Assembly: GCF_010681825.2 (NCBI RefSeq)
Contig: NZ_CP066776.1
Span: 1,674,001 to 1,738,000, forward strand
Reading direction: 5' to 3'
DNA length: 64,000 nt
DNA from: Sulfuriroseicoccus oceanibius
Lineage (GTDB): Bacteria > Verrucomicrobiota > Verrucomicrobiia > Verrucomicrobiales > SLCJ01
Part shown: positions 25,376 through 33,091 of the stretch, in pieces
Layout: every line of letters begins with the position of its first letter
How positions within the stretch are numbered: the stretch's first letter is position 1
Position numbers and translations under genes: made by a program
The notes under the pieces: model-generated
The model's input: only the letters and a program-made list of their open reading frames with translations
What the model was told of the DNA's origin: nothing
Database searches by the model: none

Positions 25376-26104
25376 CTGATTCGGTTTTATGGAACCGCAG
25401 ATTTCGCTGATTCTCGCGGATTATTTTGTGTTGTTGTTTTTTTGTTTGTTAGATTGGGGGCGTGATTGGTGATCTGCAGACCTATGAGATTATTGGGGCC
25501 GCGATGGCTGTGCATTCGGAGCTTGGAAGCGGGTTTCTAGAGCGGGTCTACCATGAGGCGTTGAAGTTGGAGTTCGCAAGGCGGGGGATTCCCTTTGAGA
25601 GTGAAGTGGCGCTGGCTGTTATGTACCGGGGGGAGAAGCTGGATGCTGGTTACCGCGCGGATTTTGTGTGCTACGGAGCGGTATTGGTCGAGATCAAGGC
25701 AATGGTTGATCTGGGCGCAAATGAGTCAGCTCAAGTGATCAACTATTTGAAAGCCACAGGGTATGAGAGAGGGCTGCTCTTCAATTTCGGAACAAAGAGT
25801 CTTCAGCAAAAGCGCTTCATAAAGTCCTTAGACCGCGGTTGAGAGCGCGAGAACACGCGCAGAGCGCAGCGAACGGTATGGGACGAAGACGCCTGCGGGC
25901 CATCCTGCAAATCGGCGGAATCTGTGGTTCCCAAAATAGAACCACGGCGAGCTCCGCCGCTTCACGGGTCCGAAGAGGGAGTTGGATGGGGGGCGATCGT
26001 AGTACTTGGGGCGGATTTTGGGCAGCGCGAACGGTATGCGGAGGAGATGCCTGCGGACCATCCAGTGAATCGGTGGAATCTGCGGTTCCTAAAACAGAAC
26101 CAAG
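25376..26104. mobile_element. Candidate element: GxxExxY gene inside imperfect inverted repeats
   Basis: The left end 25391-25416 starts GGAACCGCAGATT. The reverse complement of 26064-26089 starts with the same 13 bases, and about 21 of 26 match overall. Similarity continues outwards for about 15 more bases (TTTTA on the left, TAAAA on the right). A second right-type end lies inside at 25910-25931. The repeats enclose a single gene for a PD-(D/E)XK-type protein. The same motif recurs without a gene at 44957, 45288, 47414, 47747, 56205 and 61708-61922. No target-site duplication is evident, so mobility is a hypothesis. Confidence 0.5.
25462..25842 (+). CDS. GxxExxY protein (PD-(D/E)XK nuclease-like)
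   Basis: 126 residues from GTG 25462. The name motif is present as G24-F-L-E27-R-V-Y30 in 'GSGFLERVYHEAL'. The core of a PD-(D/E)XK fold is visible: 'GYRADFVCYG' (Asp 67) and 'VLVEIKAM' (Glu 77, Lys 79), so the catalytic residues appear complete. The C-terminus 'QVINYLKATGYERGLLFNFG' is typical. Such proteins occur in many copies in Verrucomicrobiota, Planctomycetota and Lentisphaerota; no function is established. The upstream 80 bases are T-rich. The gene lies inside inverted repeats and is more AT-rich than its neighbours, suggesting separate ancestry. Confidence 0.9.
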   Translation: MIGDLQTYEIIGAAMAVHSELGSGFLERVYHEALKLEFARRGIPFESEVALAVMYRGEKLDAGYRADFVCYGAVLVEIKAMVDLGANESAQVINYLKATGYERGLLFNFGTKSLQQKRFIKSLDRG

Positions 26105-26118
26105 GCCAGCTCCGCCGC
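25869..26118. repeat. Two direct 92-bp repeats right of the GxxExxY gene
   Basis: Bases 25869-25960 and 26027-26118 align end to end without gaps, both starting GCGAACGGTATG and ending GCTCCGCCGC, with many point differences. Each contains the AATCTGYGGTTCC motif that forms the right inverted repeat. The copies are 158 bases apart. They fill the gap between the GxxExxY gene and rpmB. Confidence 0.85.
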
Positions 26119-26132
26119 TGGAAGAGGGCACG

Positions 26133-26170
26133 AAAAAAGCGCCCAGTGGAGTGATCCACGCGGGCGCTTT
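26133..26170 (-). terminator. Terminator of rpmB
   Basis: On the minus strand a stem AGCGCCC/GGGCGCT (arms 26138-26144 and 26162-26168) is followed by six T (complement of 26133-26138). Confidence 0.82.
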
Positions 26171-26192
26171 GGAAAGAGTCTCTTCGGGAGGC

Positions 26193-26456
26193 TTAGATAA
26201 GACCTGCCTTCTTGAGGGTGGCGTATGCGCCGTTCTTCGAGATGGTCTTGATCGCCTTGGCGGAGATGCGGACGCGAACGAAGCGGCCGAGTTCTGGAAC
26301 CCAGATGCGCTTGTTCTGAAGGTTTGGCTGGAAGGTGCGCTTGGTGACTTTGGTCACGTGACGACCGACACCGCCCTTTTTCTTGGCGAGACCGCTACGG
26401 TGGATACGACGACCTGAAACGTTGCGCTTACCTGTGATGGAGCAGACCTGTGCCAT
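26193..26456 (-). CDS. rpmB: 50S ribosomal protein bL28
   Basis: 87 residues, slightly longer than E. coli bL28. Family signature 'MAQVCSITGKRNVSGRRIH', basic middle, then 'FQPNLQNKRIWVPELGRFV' and 'RISAKAIKTISKNGAYATL'. It is a structural protein of the large subunit. It stands alone, without rpmG, and has its own terminator. No Shine-Dalgarno sequence precedes the ATG. Confidence 0.96.
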   Translation of the reverse strand: MAQVCSITGKRNVSGRRIHRSGLAKKKGGVGRHVTKVTKRTFQPNLQNKRIWVPELGRFVRVRISAKAIKTISKNGAYATLKKAGLI

Positions 26457-26622
26457 GATGAGAAATTCGGTTGGTGATTGAATGAAAATGGTGAGTGCGT
26501 CCCGTCACGGGCGCGTGAGCGTGAACCCATACTCGGATATCAGCTGCGGTCAAGGGATTGTTTAAGGAAACGAGGATAATTTCCTGAGGAGTTCTCGTCG
26601 TAGCCGCACGTCGTTCGATGCC

Positions 26623-27495
26623 CTAGAGCTGATCCTTGCAGAAGGTGTCGCCGAGTCCACCGCTGGTCAATCCATTGATGTCGCCGGTGTCGAAGCCGAG
26701 CTTGAACCAGCGCACGCGTTGGGCGGACGTGCCGTGGGTGAATGATTCCTGATCTGCGTATCCCTTGGCGCGTTTTTGCAATGTGTCGTCGCCGATTTTG
26801 TCGGCGGCGTTGAGGGCTTCTTCGAGGTCGCCGGGTTCCAGGATATCGAAGCGCTTGTGGGCGTGGTGGGCCCAGACGCCGGCGAGGAAGTCGGCTTGGA
26901 GTTCGAGGCGGACGGAGAGTTCGTTGTACTCGGCTTGGCTGACTTTTCCGCGGGCGCGGTGGACCATGCCGCTGATCCCTAAGAGGTGTTGGATGTGGTG
27001 GCCTACCTCGTGGGCGATGACGTAGGCCTGGGCGAAGTCGCCTGGCGCGCCGAAGCGGTCACTGAGTTCTCGGAAGAACGAGAGGTCGAGGTAAACCTTT
27101 TGGTCGGCCGGACAATAGAAGGGGCCGACCCCGGACGAGGCCAGGCCGCAGCCAGAGCGCACGTTGCCCGTGAAATAGACCATCGTGGTGGGACGATACT
27201 GTTGGCCATATTGCTGGAACAATTCCCCCCAGACGCGCTCCGTGTCGCCGAGGACCGTGGCGGCAAACTGAGCGGCTTCGTCGTCGGCAGGGGTGGTGGT
27301 CGCCGATTGCTCAAGTGCGGGCGGCTGGCCTTGCGATGCCATGTCGAGCACGGTCATCGGGTCGGCGCCCAGCAGGAGGGCGATGACCACCACGATTATG
27401 GTGCCCATGCCTCCCAGAGCCATACCTTTGCCTCGACCGCCGCGGCCTCTGCGGTCTTCAATGTTTCTGCTCGCCTGACGTCCTTTCCATCGCAT
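26623..27495 (-). CDS. ypfJ: YpfJ/KPN_02809-type neutral zinc metallopeptidase
   Basis: 290 residues. The N-terminus is charged with 'RRGRGGRGKGMALGG', followed by one membrane helix at about 29-47. The catalytic motif 'IAHEVGHHIQ' (HExxH) is intact, and 'RLELQADFLAGVWAHHAHKR' supplies the third-ligand region. 'GPFYCPADQKVYLDLSFFRE' and 'SFTHGTSAQRVRWFKLGFDT' are further family blocks. The physiological substrate is unknown; the topology places the protease outside the cytoplasm. It is followed on the same strand, upstream, by a carbonic anhydrase gene. Confidence 0.93.
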   Translation of the reverse strand: MRWKGRQASRNIEDRRGRGGRGKGMALGGMGTIIVVVIALLLGADPMTVLDMASQGQPPALEQSATTTPADDEAAQFAATVLGDTERVWGELFQQYGQQYRPTTMVYFTGNVRSGCGLASSGVGPFYCPADQKVYLDLSFFRELSDRFGAPGDFAQAYVIAHEVGHHIQHLLGISGMVHRARGKVSQAEYNELSVRLELQADFLAGVWAHHAHKRFDILEPGDLEEALNAADKIGDDTLQKRAKGYADQESFTHGTSAQRVRWFKLGFDTGDINGLTSGGLGDTFCKDQL

Positions 27496-27541
27496 CTCAA
27501 TGATGGAAAACGCCTGTCACCAGTGGATGGGGACGAAGAAT

Positions 27542-28213
27542 CTACACCGAGCGCTCAAGAGGGAATGCCTTTTTGCCTGGCGCGACGGCTTCGCTGTATC
27601 CAGCGGCGACCTCATCCGCGCTCGATCCGAAGGCACCGGTGTCGCGCAAAAGTCCGTCGCGAAGGTCGTAGACCCAGCCGTGGATGGTGAGATCCTGACC
27701 GCGGGCCCAGGCGTCGGTGATGACGGTCGTTTCCGCGACGTTCATGACCTGCTCGGCAACATTGAGTTCGCACAGGCGGTCGGCGCGGTCGGTTTCGTCG
27801 GTGATTTTTTCGAGCTGCTTGGCGTGTTTTTTGCACACATCGACGACGTGGTGGAGCCAGTTGTCGACGAGGCCGTGGCGTTCGCGGTTCATCGCTGCTT
27901 TGACGCCGCCGCAGTTATAGTGGCCGACGACGATGATGTGTTTCACCTTGAGCACGTCGACGGCGAACTGAATGACCGAGAGACAGTTCAGGTCCGAGTG
28001 GACGACTTGGTTGGCGATATTGCGGTGAACGAAGAGTTCGCCGGGAAGCAGGCCGGTGATCTCGTTGGCGGGAACGCGGCTGTCAGCGCAGCCGATCCAG
28101 AGGTGTTCCGGGGCTTGTTGGGTGTAGAGCTTGGCGAAGAACTCTGGGTCGCGTCCGGTGATGCCGTCGGCCCACTGGCGGTTGTTCTTGAAAAGGTTGA
28201 TCAGCGACTTCAT
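27542..28213 (-). CDS. can: Beta-carbonic anhydrase
   Basis: 223 residues. Interconverts CO2 and bicarbonate in the cytoplasm. Zinc ligands and the catalytic pair are present: 'WIGCADSRVP' (Cys, Asp, Arg) and 'VGHYNCGGV' (His, Cys). 'FVHRNIANQV' and 'DLNCLSVIQFAVDVL' are standard. The C-terminal helix 'IHGWVYDLRDGLLRD' is typical of clade B enzymes close to E. coli Can. It sits between the metallopeptidase and riboflavin synthase on the same strand. Confidence 0.95.
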   Translation of the reverse strand: MKSLINLFKNNRQWADGITGRDPEFFAKLYTQQAPEHLWIGCADSRVPANEITGLLPGELFVHRNIANQVVHSDLNCLSVIQFAVDVLKVKHIIVVGHYNCGGVKAAMNRERHGLVDNWLHHVVDVCKKHAKQLEKITDETDRADRLCELNVAEQVMNVAETTVITDAWARGQDLTIHGWVYDLRDGLLRDTGAFGSSADEVAAGYSEAVAPGKKAFPLERSV

Positions 28214-28259
28214 CTGGAACCGGTCAAATCTGTAGGTGGAAATGGGAGGGGGAGAGAGC

Positions 28260-28871
28260 TTAGCCGACCGCAGGGGTCATGCGTGCTATCCATTTACCTA
28301 CGACGTCGAACTCAACATTGATGCGTTCGCCCGGTGTGAGGCTGTGCAGGCGTGTGCGAACCCAGGTGTGGGGGATGATGAAGCAGCGCACGAGCGAGCG
28401 TTCATCATCGAGTTCCGCCGCGGTAAGCGAGATGCCATCGAGGCAGATCGATCCTTTGTCGATGACGCTGAGGATGGTTTCCTCGGGCAGTCGCAATTCG
28501 ATCAGGTGGTCGTTTTCACCGGTGGGTTCGGCGCGGACGAGTTCTGCCGTGGTGTCGACGTGGCCTTGGACGATGTGTCCGCTGAGGCGTTCGCCGAGCT
28601 GCATGGCGCGCTCGAGGTTGACGATGCTGCCGGTTTTGAGGCCGCCGAGGTTGGTGACCTTCAAAGTTTGGGCGAGCAGGTCGAATGACGCGGTGTTGGC
28701 GTCGGTGTCGGTGGTGGTGACGGTCAGGCAGCAGCCGTTGACCGCGACGCTTTCACCTTCCGCCAGATCGGCGGCTTGGAATCCATCGAGAGCTACCGTG
28801 ATGCGGCCGCCTCCTTCGGATGAAGTGATCGCGGTGACCGTTCCGAGTGCTTCAATGATTCCTGTGAACAT
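28260..28871 (-). CDS. ribE: Riboflavin synthase, alpha chain
   Basis: 203 residues. Dismutates two 6,7-dimethyl-8-ribityllumazine molecules to riboflavin. The two internally related barrels each have their lumazine-binding signature: 'MFTGIIEALGTV' at the start, 'GESVAVNGCCLTVT' and 'LSGHIVQGHVDTT', then 'KGSICLDGISLTAAE' in the second half. Length is standard. No FMN riboswitch or other rib gene is adjacent. It precedes the ribE-distal metal and carbonic anhydrase genes on the minus strand and follows the antiporter gene by 11 bases. Confidence 0.95.
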   Translation of the reverse strand: MFTGIIEALGTVTAITSSEGGGRITVALDGFQAADLAEGESVAVNGCCLTVTTTDTDANTASFDLLAQTLKVTNLGGLKTGSIVNLERAMQLGERLSGHIVQGHVDTTAELVRAEPTGENDHLIELRLPEETILSVIDKGSICLDGISLTAAELDDERSLVRCFIIPHTWVRTRLHSLTPGERINVEFDVVGKWIARMTPAVG

Positions 28872-28882
28872 AGAGGTGACGA

Positions 28883-30580
28883 TTAGTGGGCTGCTGGCGC
28901 TTCCTGGGTGGATTCGACGTGCTGTTCGATGGCTGCCGGGTTGGCTGGCTCGTCCGAGTGAACGGTGCCGTCCAGTGCCGGTAGGATAGCGAAGCAGATA
29001 TAGCAGATCGCTGTCGGGAACAAAGCGCCGAGGGCCAGGAAGAGCGGATTTATGCCTTCTTCAAAGGCCTTACCAAGAATTGACTGCCCTGCAGGGTTTG
29101 GCGCGTTGGCGATGACGGTCAATCCGCCGCCGGTCACAGCACCTGCGACCACCGCGTACTGGGCACCGGTGGAGATGCCGTCGACAGTGGATGCCAGATA
29201 GGTGATGGCTGCGTTGTCGTTGAACGCGGTGAGGACCGTGGAGCCGAGCATCAGCAAGCTATTTGGCAGGCCGAGGATGATTGGCTCGATCCACCAGCTC
29301 TGGAGGCCGCCGTGGACAATCAGGGCCGCGAGGAAGAACCCGACCAGCAATGGCGATCGCAGCGAGATGCGGTTCTGGTGGTGTTCGGTGGCGGTGACGA
29401 AGGCGAGGAAGAAGAGGAACCCACCGATGAAGAGCACCGGGTGGTGGGCGTTGAAAACGGTCCAAGCGAGGAAGCCGAGGTGCACGATGATGATCCAGGC
29501 CGGGATTGGGTCGGTACGGTCTTCCCAGCGCTCCGGGTGGATTTCGCCGTCTTCCACGCCGTCGGCGGCATCTGCCAGGCGAGTGAGCTCCGCGCGGAAG
29601 AACATGAAGTATGCGGTGTTGGAGAGAAGGATTGCGATGACTGCTTTCCACCCGAAGTCAGCCAGCATGTGAGCGGATGACCACTCCCATCCCGATGCAA
29701 CCATCAGCACAGGTGGGGCTGCGAAGTTGGTCAGGGTGCCGCCTACCGAAATGTTCACAAAGAGCAAACCGAGCGTGGCGTAGGCGAAGCTCTTCTTCGG
29801 CTTCAGTTTGTAGAAGCGCTTGAGCAGGATCATGGCGCCGATGGTCATGGCGGCCGGCTCCGTGATGAACGATCCGAGAACCGGAGCGATGGTCAGCACG
29901 GCGAGCCACCACGAAGCAGGGCTGCCTTTGCCCAGGTTGGCGGCAATTTTCATCGCACCTTCGGCGAAGCGCAGCACCGGACGGCTGGCGGCAATCGCCA
30001 TGATCACGATGACGAACATCGGCTCGGTGAAGTTGCGGTCCTTGTCGAGGTAGAGGGTGAAGTTGTGCCAGTCGTAGAAGTGTACGGTGGCTCCGACCAG
30101 TGCCAGCGTCCAGATGCCGAAGATGGCTTCCACTTCGCCGAGGAAATGGAGCATGGTGGCCTTGAAGCAGACGTCGTCCTTGGCGCCGATGTGTGGTTTG
30201 TCCTCGGCGGTGCGGCGGTCGCGCTTGATTTGTTCTTCGTGGTGCTGCTGAGCGACGTGGGAGAGGTGGGTGATTTTGCCCGCCATGAACGTGTGAATGA
30301 TGGCGAGAAGGAAGATCAAGGTCACCGTCACGTTGAACGGAGTGGCACGCGATTTGATCACGTCGAGCATGCCCGGCTCGGATCCGTCTTCGGTGACGAC
30401 TGGCTCGTATTGGTTGAGCGGAGTAGGGAAAACCGAGTACTGCGCGGGGGATGTCTCGGTGGCTGGGTAGGCAGGCTTGAGATCGCCTCCTCCACCTGCC
30501 GCTTGTGCGGTGAGTGGGGCCAACGCCATGATCACTAGGATCAGCGGGAGAACTTTGCGTGCAATCTGGTGAATTGTCAT
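28883..30580 (-). CDS. Putative Na+/H+ antiporter (ArsB/NhaD-like family)
   Basis: 565 residues from ATG 30580, chosen because a signal peptide then begins at once ('MTIHQIARKVLPLILVIMAL', cleavage near 'LTAQA'); the frame is open to 30700. After a periplasmic region there are about 11-12 membrane helices. Motifs 'FITEPAAMTIGAMILLKRFY', 'LLFVNISVGGTLTNFAAPP', 'GSTVLTAFNDNAAITYLAS' and 'GGGLTVIANAPNPAGQSIL' define the family annotated as putative Na+/H+ antiporter within the ion-transporter superfamily. Transport direction and ion are inferred. It is co-oriented with ribE, 11 bases away. Confidence 0.85.
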   Translation of the reverse strand: MTIHQIARKVLPLILVIMALAPLTAQAAGGGGDLKPAYPATETSPAQYSVFPTPLNQYEPVVTEDGSEPGMLDVIKSRATPFNVTVTLIFLLAIIHTFMAGKITHLSHVAQQHHEEQIKRDRRTAEDKPHIGAKDDVCFKATMLHFLGEVEAIFGIWTLALVGATVHFYDWHNFTLYLDKDRNFTEPMFVIVIMAIAASRPVLRFAEGAMKIAANLGKGSPASWWLAVLTIAPVLGSFITEPAAMTIGAMILLKRFYKLKPKKSFAYATLGLLFVNISVGGTLTNFAAPPVLMVASGWEWSSAHMLADFGWKAVIAILLSNTAYFMFFRAELTRLADAADGVEDGEIHPERWEDRTDPIPAWIIIVHLGFLAWTVFNAHHPVLFIGGFLFFLAFVTATEHHQNRISLRSPLLVGFFLAALIVHGGLQSWWIEPIILGLPNSLLMLGSTVLTAFNDNAAITYLASTVDGISTGAQYAVVAGAVTGGGLTVIANAPNPAGQSILGKAFEEGINPLFLALGALFPTAICYICFAILPALDGTVHSDEPANPAAIEQHVESTQEAPAAH

Positions 30581-30739
30581 AGGGTGGTGGGGGCGTGTGC
30601 GTGGTTTGGGGTACAAGAATCTGCAAACCAAACTGAAAATGCCTTGGATTCCTTGGAAACGCGCACACTCTTGCCATGATGCTTCGCTTGTTGCAACCAC
30701 TAGCGGATGGGCGGTGATTGGATTTGTTCGAATTTTTGC

Positions 30740-31714
30740 ATGACGATGACGACACGAATGAGCATGAATGCCGGGGTGAATTGGTTACGTAGTCGCTCGG
30801 GTTTTGGTTTGGTGTGTGGTGTTTGTTTGGCGCTCACGGGGTGTGTTTCTACGGAAGGGCCTTCCGAGTCTGCGGATGGATCCATCGTGGAGAACCCGAC
30901 CAACGAGGCGTCTGGCGCGGTGGGCGATGCGTTCAAGATCGATATGGAGGCGGACAACGCGGGCGTGGAGGCGGCAATCACCGAGTTTGAGCAGTTTGTG
31001 GATACCGAGGAGGGGATCACTCCGATCGACGCAGGATCTGATTTGCCCGACGTCTTGCCAGCGCTCGATGAAGACGAAGTGTCTTCGGGGAACCAGTTCG
31101 GGGAGCAAGGGGGCGCGGGCGGTTCCGGGCGGCCGGTGTGGATGAGTAGTGGCAGCGAGGCGATCCTTGCAGCGCAGAACCAGGAGTTGCCGCTACTGGT
31201 GTGGATGGCGAACTCGCGCTCCGGGGCGGCTGACCGTGCGATCCGTGACCAGGTTTTCGCAACCAATGAGTTCCGCAAGATGGCGGGCGAGCGCTTTGTT
31301 GGATTGAAGATCGATTACGGCGACCAGGAAACCCGCAACAGTAAGTACTATCAGAGCTTTAAAGATCGCTACAAACCGCGCGGCGCACCGGTGGTTCTGT
31401 TGCTTCGCGCCGATGGCACGGAGTTTGCCCGCTACCGCGGATACCGCAGTGATGCATCGGTCAAAGGTTGGTTGCAGCGGTTGGAGGCGGATCTGGAGAA
31501 GCTGAGCGAGAGCGAAGAACGCTGGATCGAGACCCTGCGGCGCAATGGATACCGCGATTGGAAAGATACGCAGGGACGCACGTTTTTTGGGCGCCTGATG
31601 AGCGTGGAAGACGACGATGTTTGGTTTATGGACCGTTACAAGCGCCGCTACGAGGTGCCGCTGCGGAGATTGTCACCAGCCGACCGAGCCGGGATCTTGA
31701 AGGCGAACCGATAG
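30740..31714 (+). CDS. Lipoprotein with thioredoxin-like and SHD1 domains
   Basis: 324 residues from ATG 30740 (30764 is also possible). Lipobox 'ALTGC' anchors it. An acidic, low-complexity stretch follows. A thioredoxin-like fold occupies about 130-255 ('LPLLVWMANSRSGAADRAIR', 'RGAPVVLLLRADGTEFARYR'). The CxxC redox site is absent (NSRSGA), so it is not an oxidoreductase. The C-terminus ('DWKDTQGRTFFGRLMSVEDD', 'VPLRRLSPADRAGIL') is an SHD1 (SLA1 homology 1) domain, common in Verrucomicrobiota and Planctomycetota. The role is unknown; it converges with an OmpA-domain gene. Confidence 0.75.
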   Translation: MTMTTRMSMNAGVNWLRSRSGFGLVCGVCLALTGCVSTEGPSESADGSIVENPTNEASGAVGDAFKIDMEADNAGVEAAITEFEQFVDTEEGITPIDAGSDLPDVLPALDEDEVSSGNQFGEQGGAGGSGRPVWMSSGSEAILAAQNQELPLLVWMANSRSGAADRAIRDQVFATNEFRKMAGERFVGLKIDYGDQETRNSKYYQSFKDRYKPRGAPVVLLLRADGTEFARYRGYRSDASVKGWLQRLEADLEKLSESEERWIETLRRNGYRDWKDTQGRTFFGRLMSVEDDDVWFMDRYKRRYEVPLRRLSPADRAGILKANR

Positions 31715-31738
31715 GAGGGGGAGCTTAGCTCGGACAGA

Positions 31739-32878
31739 TCAGCGGCCGGCGGGGGTGACAGGTGTCGCGCGGCGGACCGGGGCGTCCTTTTTGACCGTTT
31801 GGATTTCCACCCGGCGGTTGGGTTGCTGGGCGTCGGCATCGCCGGTGGGCGAGACGATGGGCTTTGTTTCGCCGAGGCCGCGGGTTTGGATGCGGGCTGG
31901 GGAAATCATCAGCGCTTCGACCAGCCAGGATTTCACCGCATTGGCGCGGCGCAGGCTGAGTGCCATGTTGGATTCTTCGCTGCCGATGGTGTCGGTGTGG
32001 CCGTCGATGACGAAAAGAGTGTCTGGATTGCGGTCGATGAGCACGCCGAGCATCATGAGCGATGTTTTGGCGGTTTCGCGCAGCCGGTGTTCGCCGAAGT
32101 CGAAGAGCAGATCGGTAGGCATGTAGATGGGTTTCGATGCGTCGGTGAGTTTGCCCCCGGGGAGGTTTACCAATTGGTCGAGCGTAGCGAAGCCGTCGAG
32201 GGCGTCACCGCGGCCTTGGCGGTCGGCTGCGTTGCGGATCTGATCCATCAGGTCCTTTTGATCCGAGAGCGCGGAGTCCGAGTTGGCCAGGTTGATGGCC
32301 ATCTGCTTGTCCGATGCCTCGGGGGCGTGGCTGAGGTGGGTTTCCAGTGCGTTGAGTGCATCGTCGCTGGCGGCGACGGACGTGGTTTCCAGAGAGCTGA
32401 GCGAGGCGTCGAGCACAGCGGCTGAGGCTTCTTCTGAAATGGCTGGCGCCAGGTTGGCTGGTTCTTCGAACTCGGGGGAGAACGCGATCTCGCGGTCGTC
32501 CGGGATCATTTCCTGCAGCTCGAGCAGGTCGATTTCCGCGTCGAGCGATTCGCTGTCGAGTTCTTCCTGCTCCAATTGGCTCAGGTCCATGTCCGGTGCC
32601 TGGTCTTGTTCGGCGGCGCGTTGGGAGGCATCAAGAGTCGTTTGGTCGAGCTCCACCCGTTGGACGAGTACAGGCTCATCACTGACTTTGCGGTCGCCGC
32701 GTGCGGATTGCGGGATCATCAAGTCGCCGAAGTACATGAAGAGCCCGAGGTGAACGAGAATTGAGAACACGAGCGCCACGATGATCCACCAGCGCAGTAC
32801 CCGGGATTCGGGAACCCGGATGATGTCGCGCCGGCGTACGTTTTGCCAGCGGTAGGTGGATTGTGTGTCGAGTCTCAA
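31739..32878 (-). CDS. Inner-membrane-anchored OmpA-domain protein
   Basis: 379 residues. A cytoplasmic basic N-terminus precedes one helix at about 29-50 ('WWIIVALVFSILVHLGLFMY'). A long acidic, coiled-coil-like stalk (60-250) follows. The C-terminal OmpA-like peptidoglycan-binding domain (about 255-365) has 'LLFDFGEHRLRETAKTSLMM', 'FVIDGHTDTIGSEESNMALS', 'LRRANAVKSWLV' and 'NRRVEIQ'. The stalk and anchor recall MotB or TolA/TonB-like designs, but no plug domain or partner is beside it. It probably ties the inner membrane to peptidoglycan. Confidence 0.82.
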   Translation of the reverse strand: MRLDTQSTYRWQNVRRRDIIRVPESRVLRWWIIVALVFSILVHLGLFMYFGDLMIPQSARGDRKVSDEPVLVQRVELDQTTLDASQRAAEQDQAPDMDLSQLEQEELDSESLDAEIDLLELQEMIPDDREIAFSPEFEEPANLAPAISEEASAAVLDASLSSLETTSVAASDDALNALETHLSHAPEASDKQMAINLANSDSALSDQKDLMDQIRNAADRQGRGDALDGFATLDQLVNLPGGKLTDASKPIYMPTDLLFDFGEHRLRETAKTSLMMLGVLIDRNPDTLFVIDGHTDTIGSEESNMALSLRRANAVKSWLVEALMISPARIQTRGLGETKPIVSPTGDADAQQPNRRVEIQTVKKDAPVRRATPVTPAGR

Positions 32879-33091
32879 GGCGGTAGACAGAGGTTGGGGC
32901 GGACGCTACGCGAGAATCCGCAGTGGAGTTTCACCGGGATCGCGGGTGATGTCAGTTTCCGAGGGATGGGGCGCGAATTCAAGTCGCGATCTGTGGGGCG
33001 TCGGCAATGAGATGAAGGCTTGCCATTGGCGTAGGATAGGGCAGTGTGACAGCTCGAATTTATAACCAACCTTACTCATCCCTCACATACT

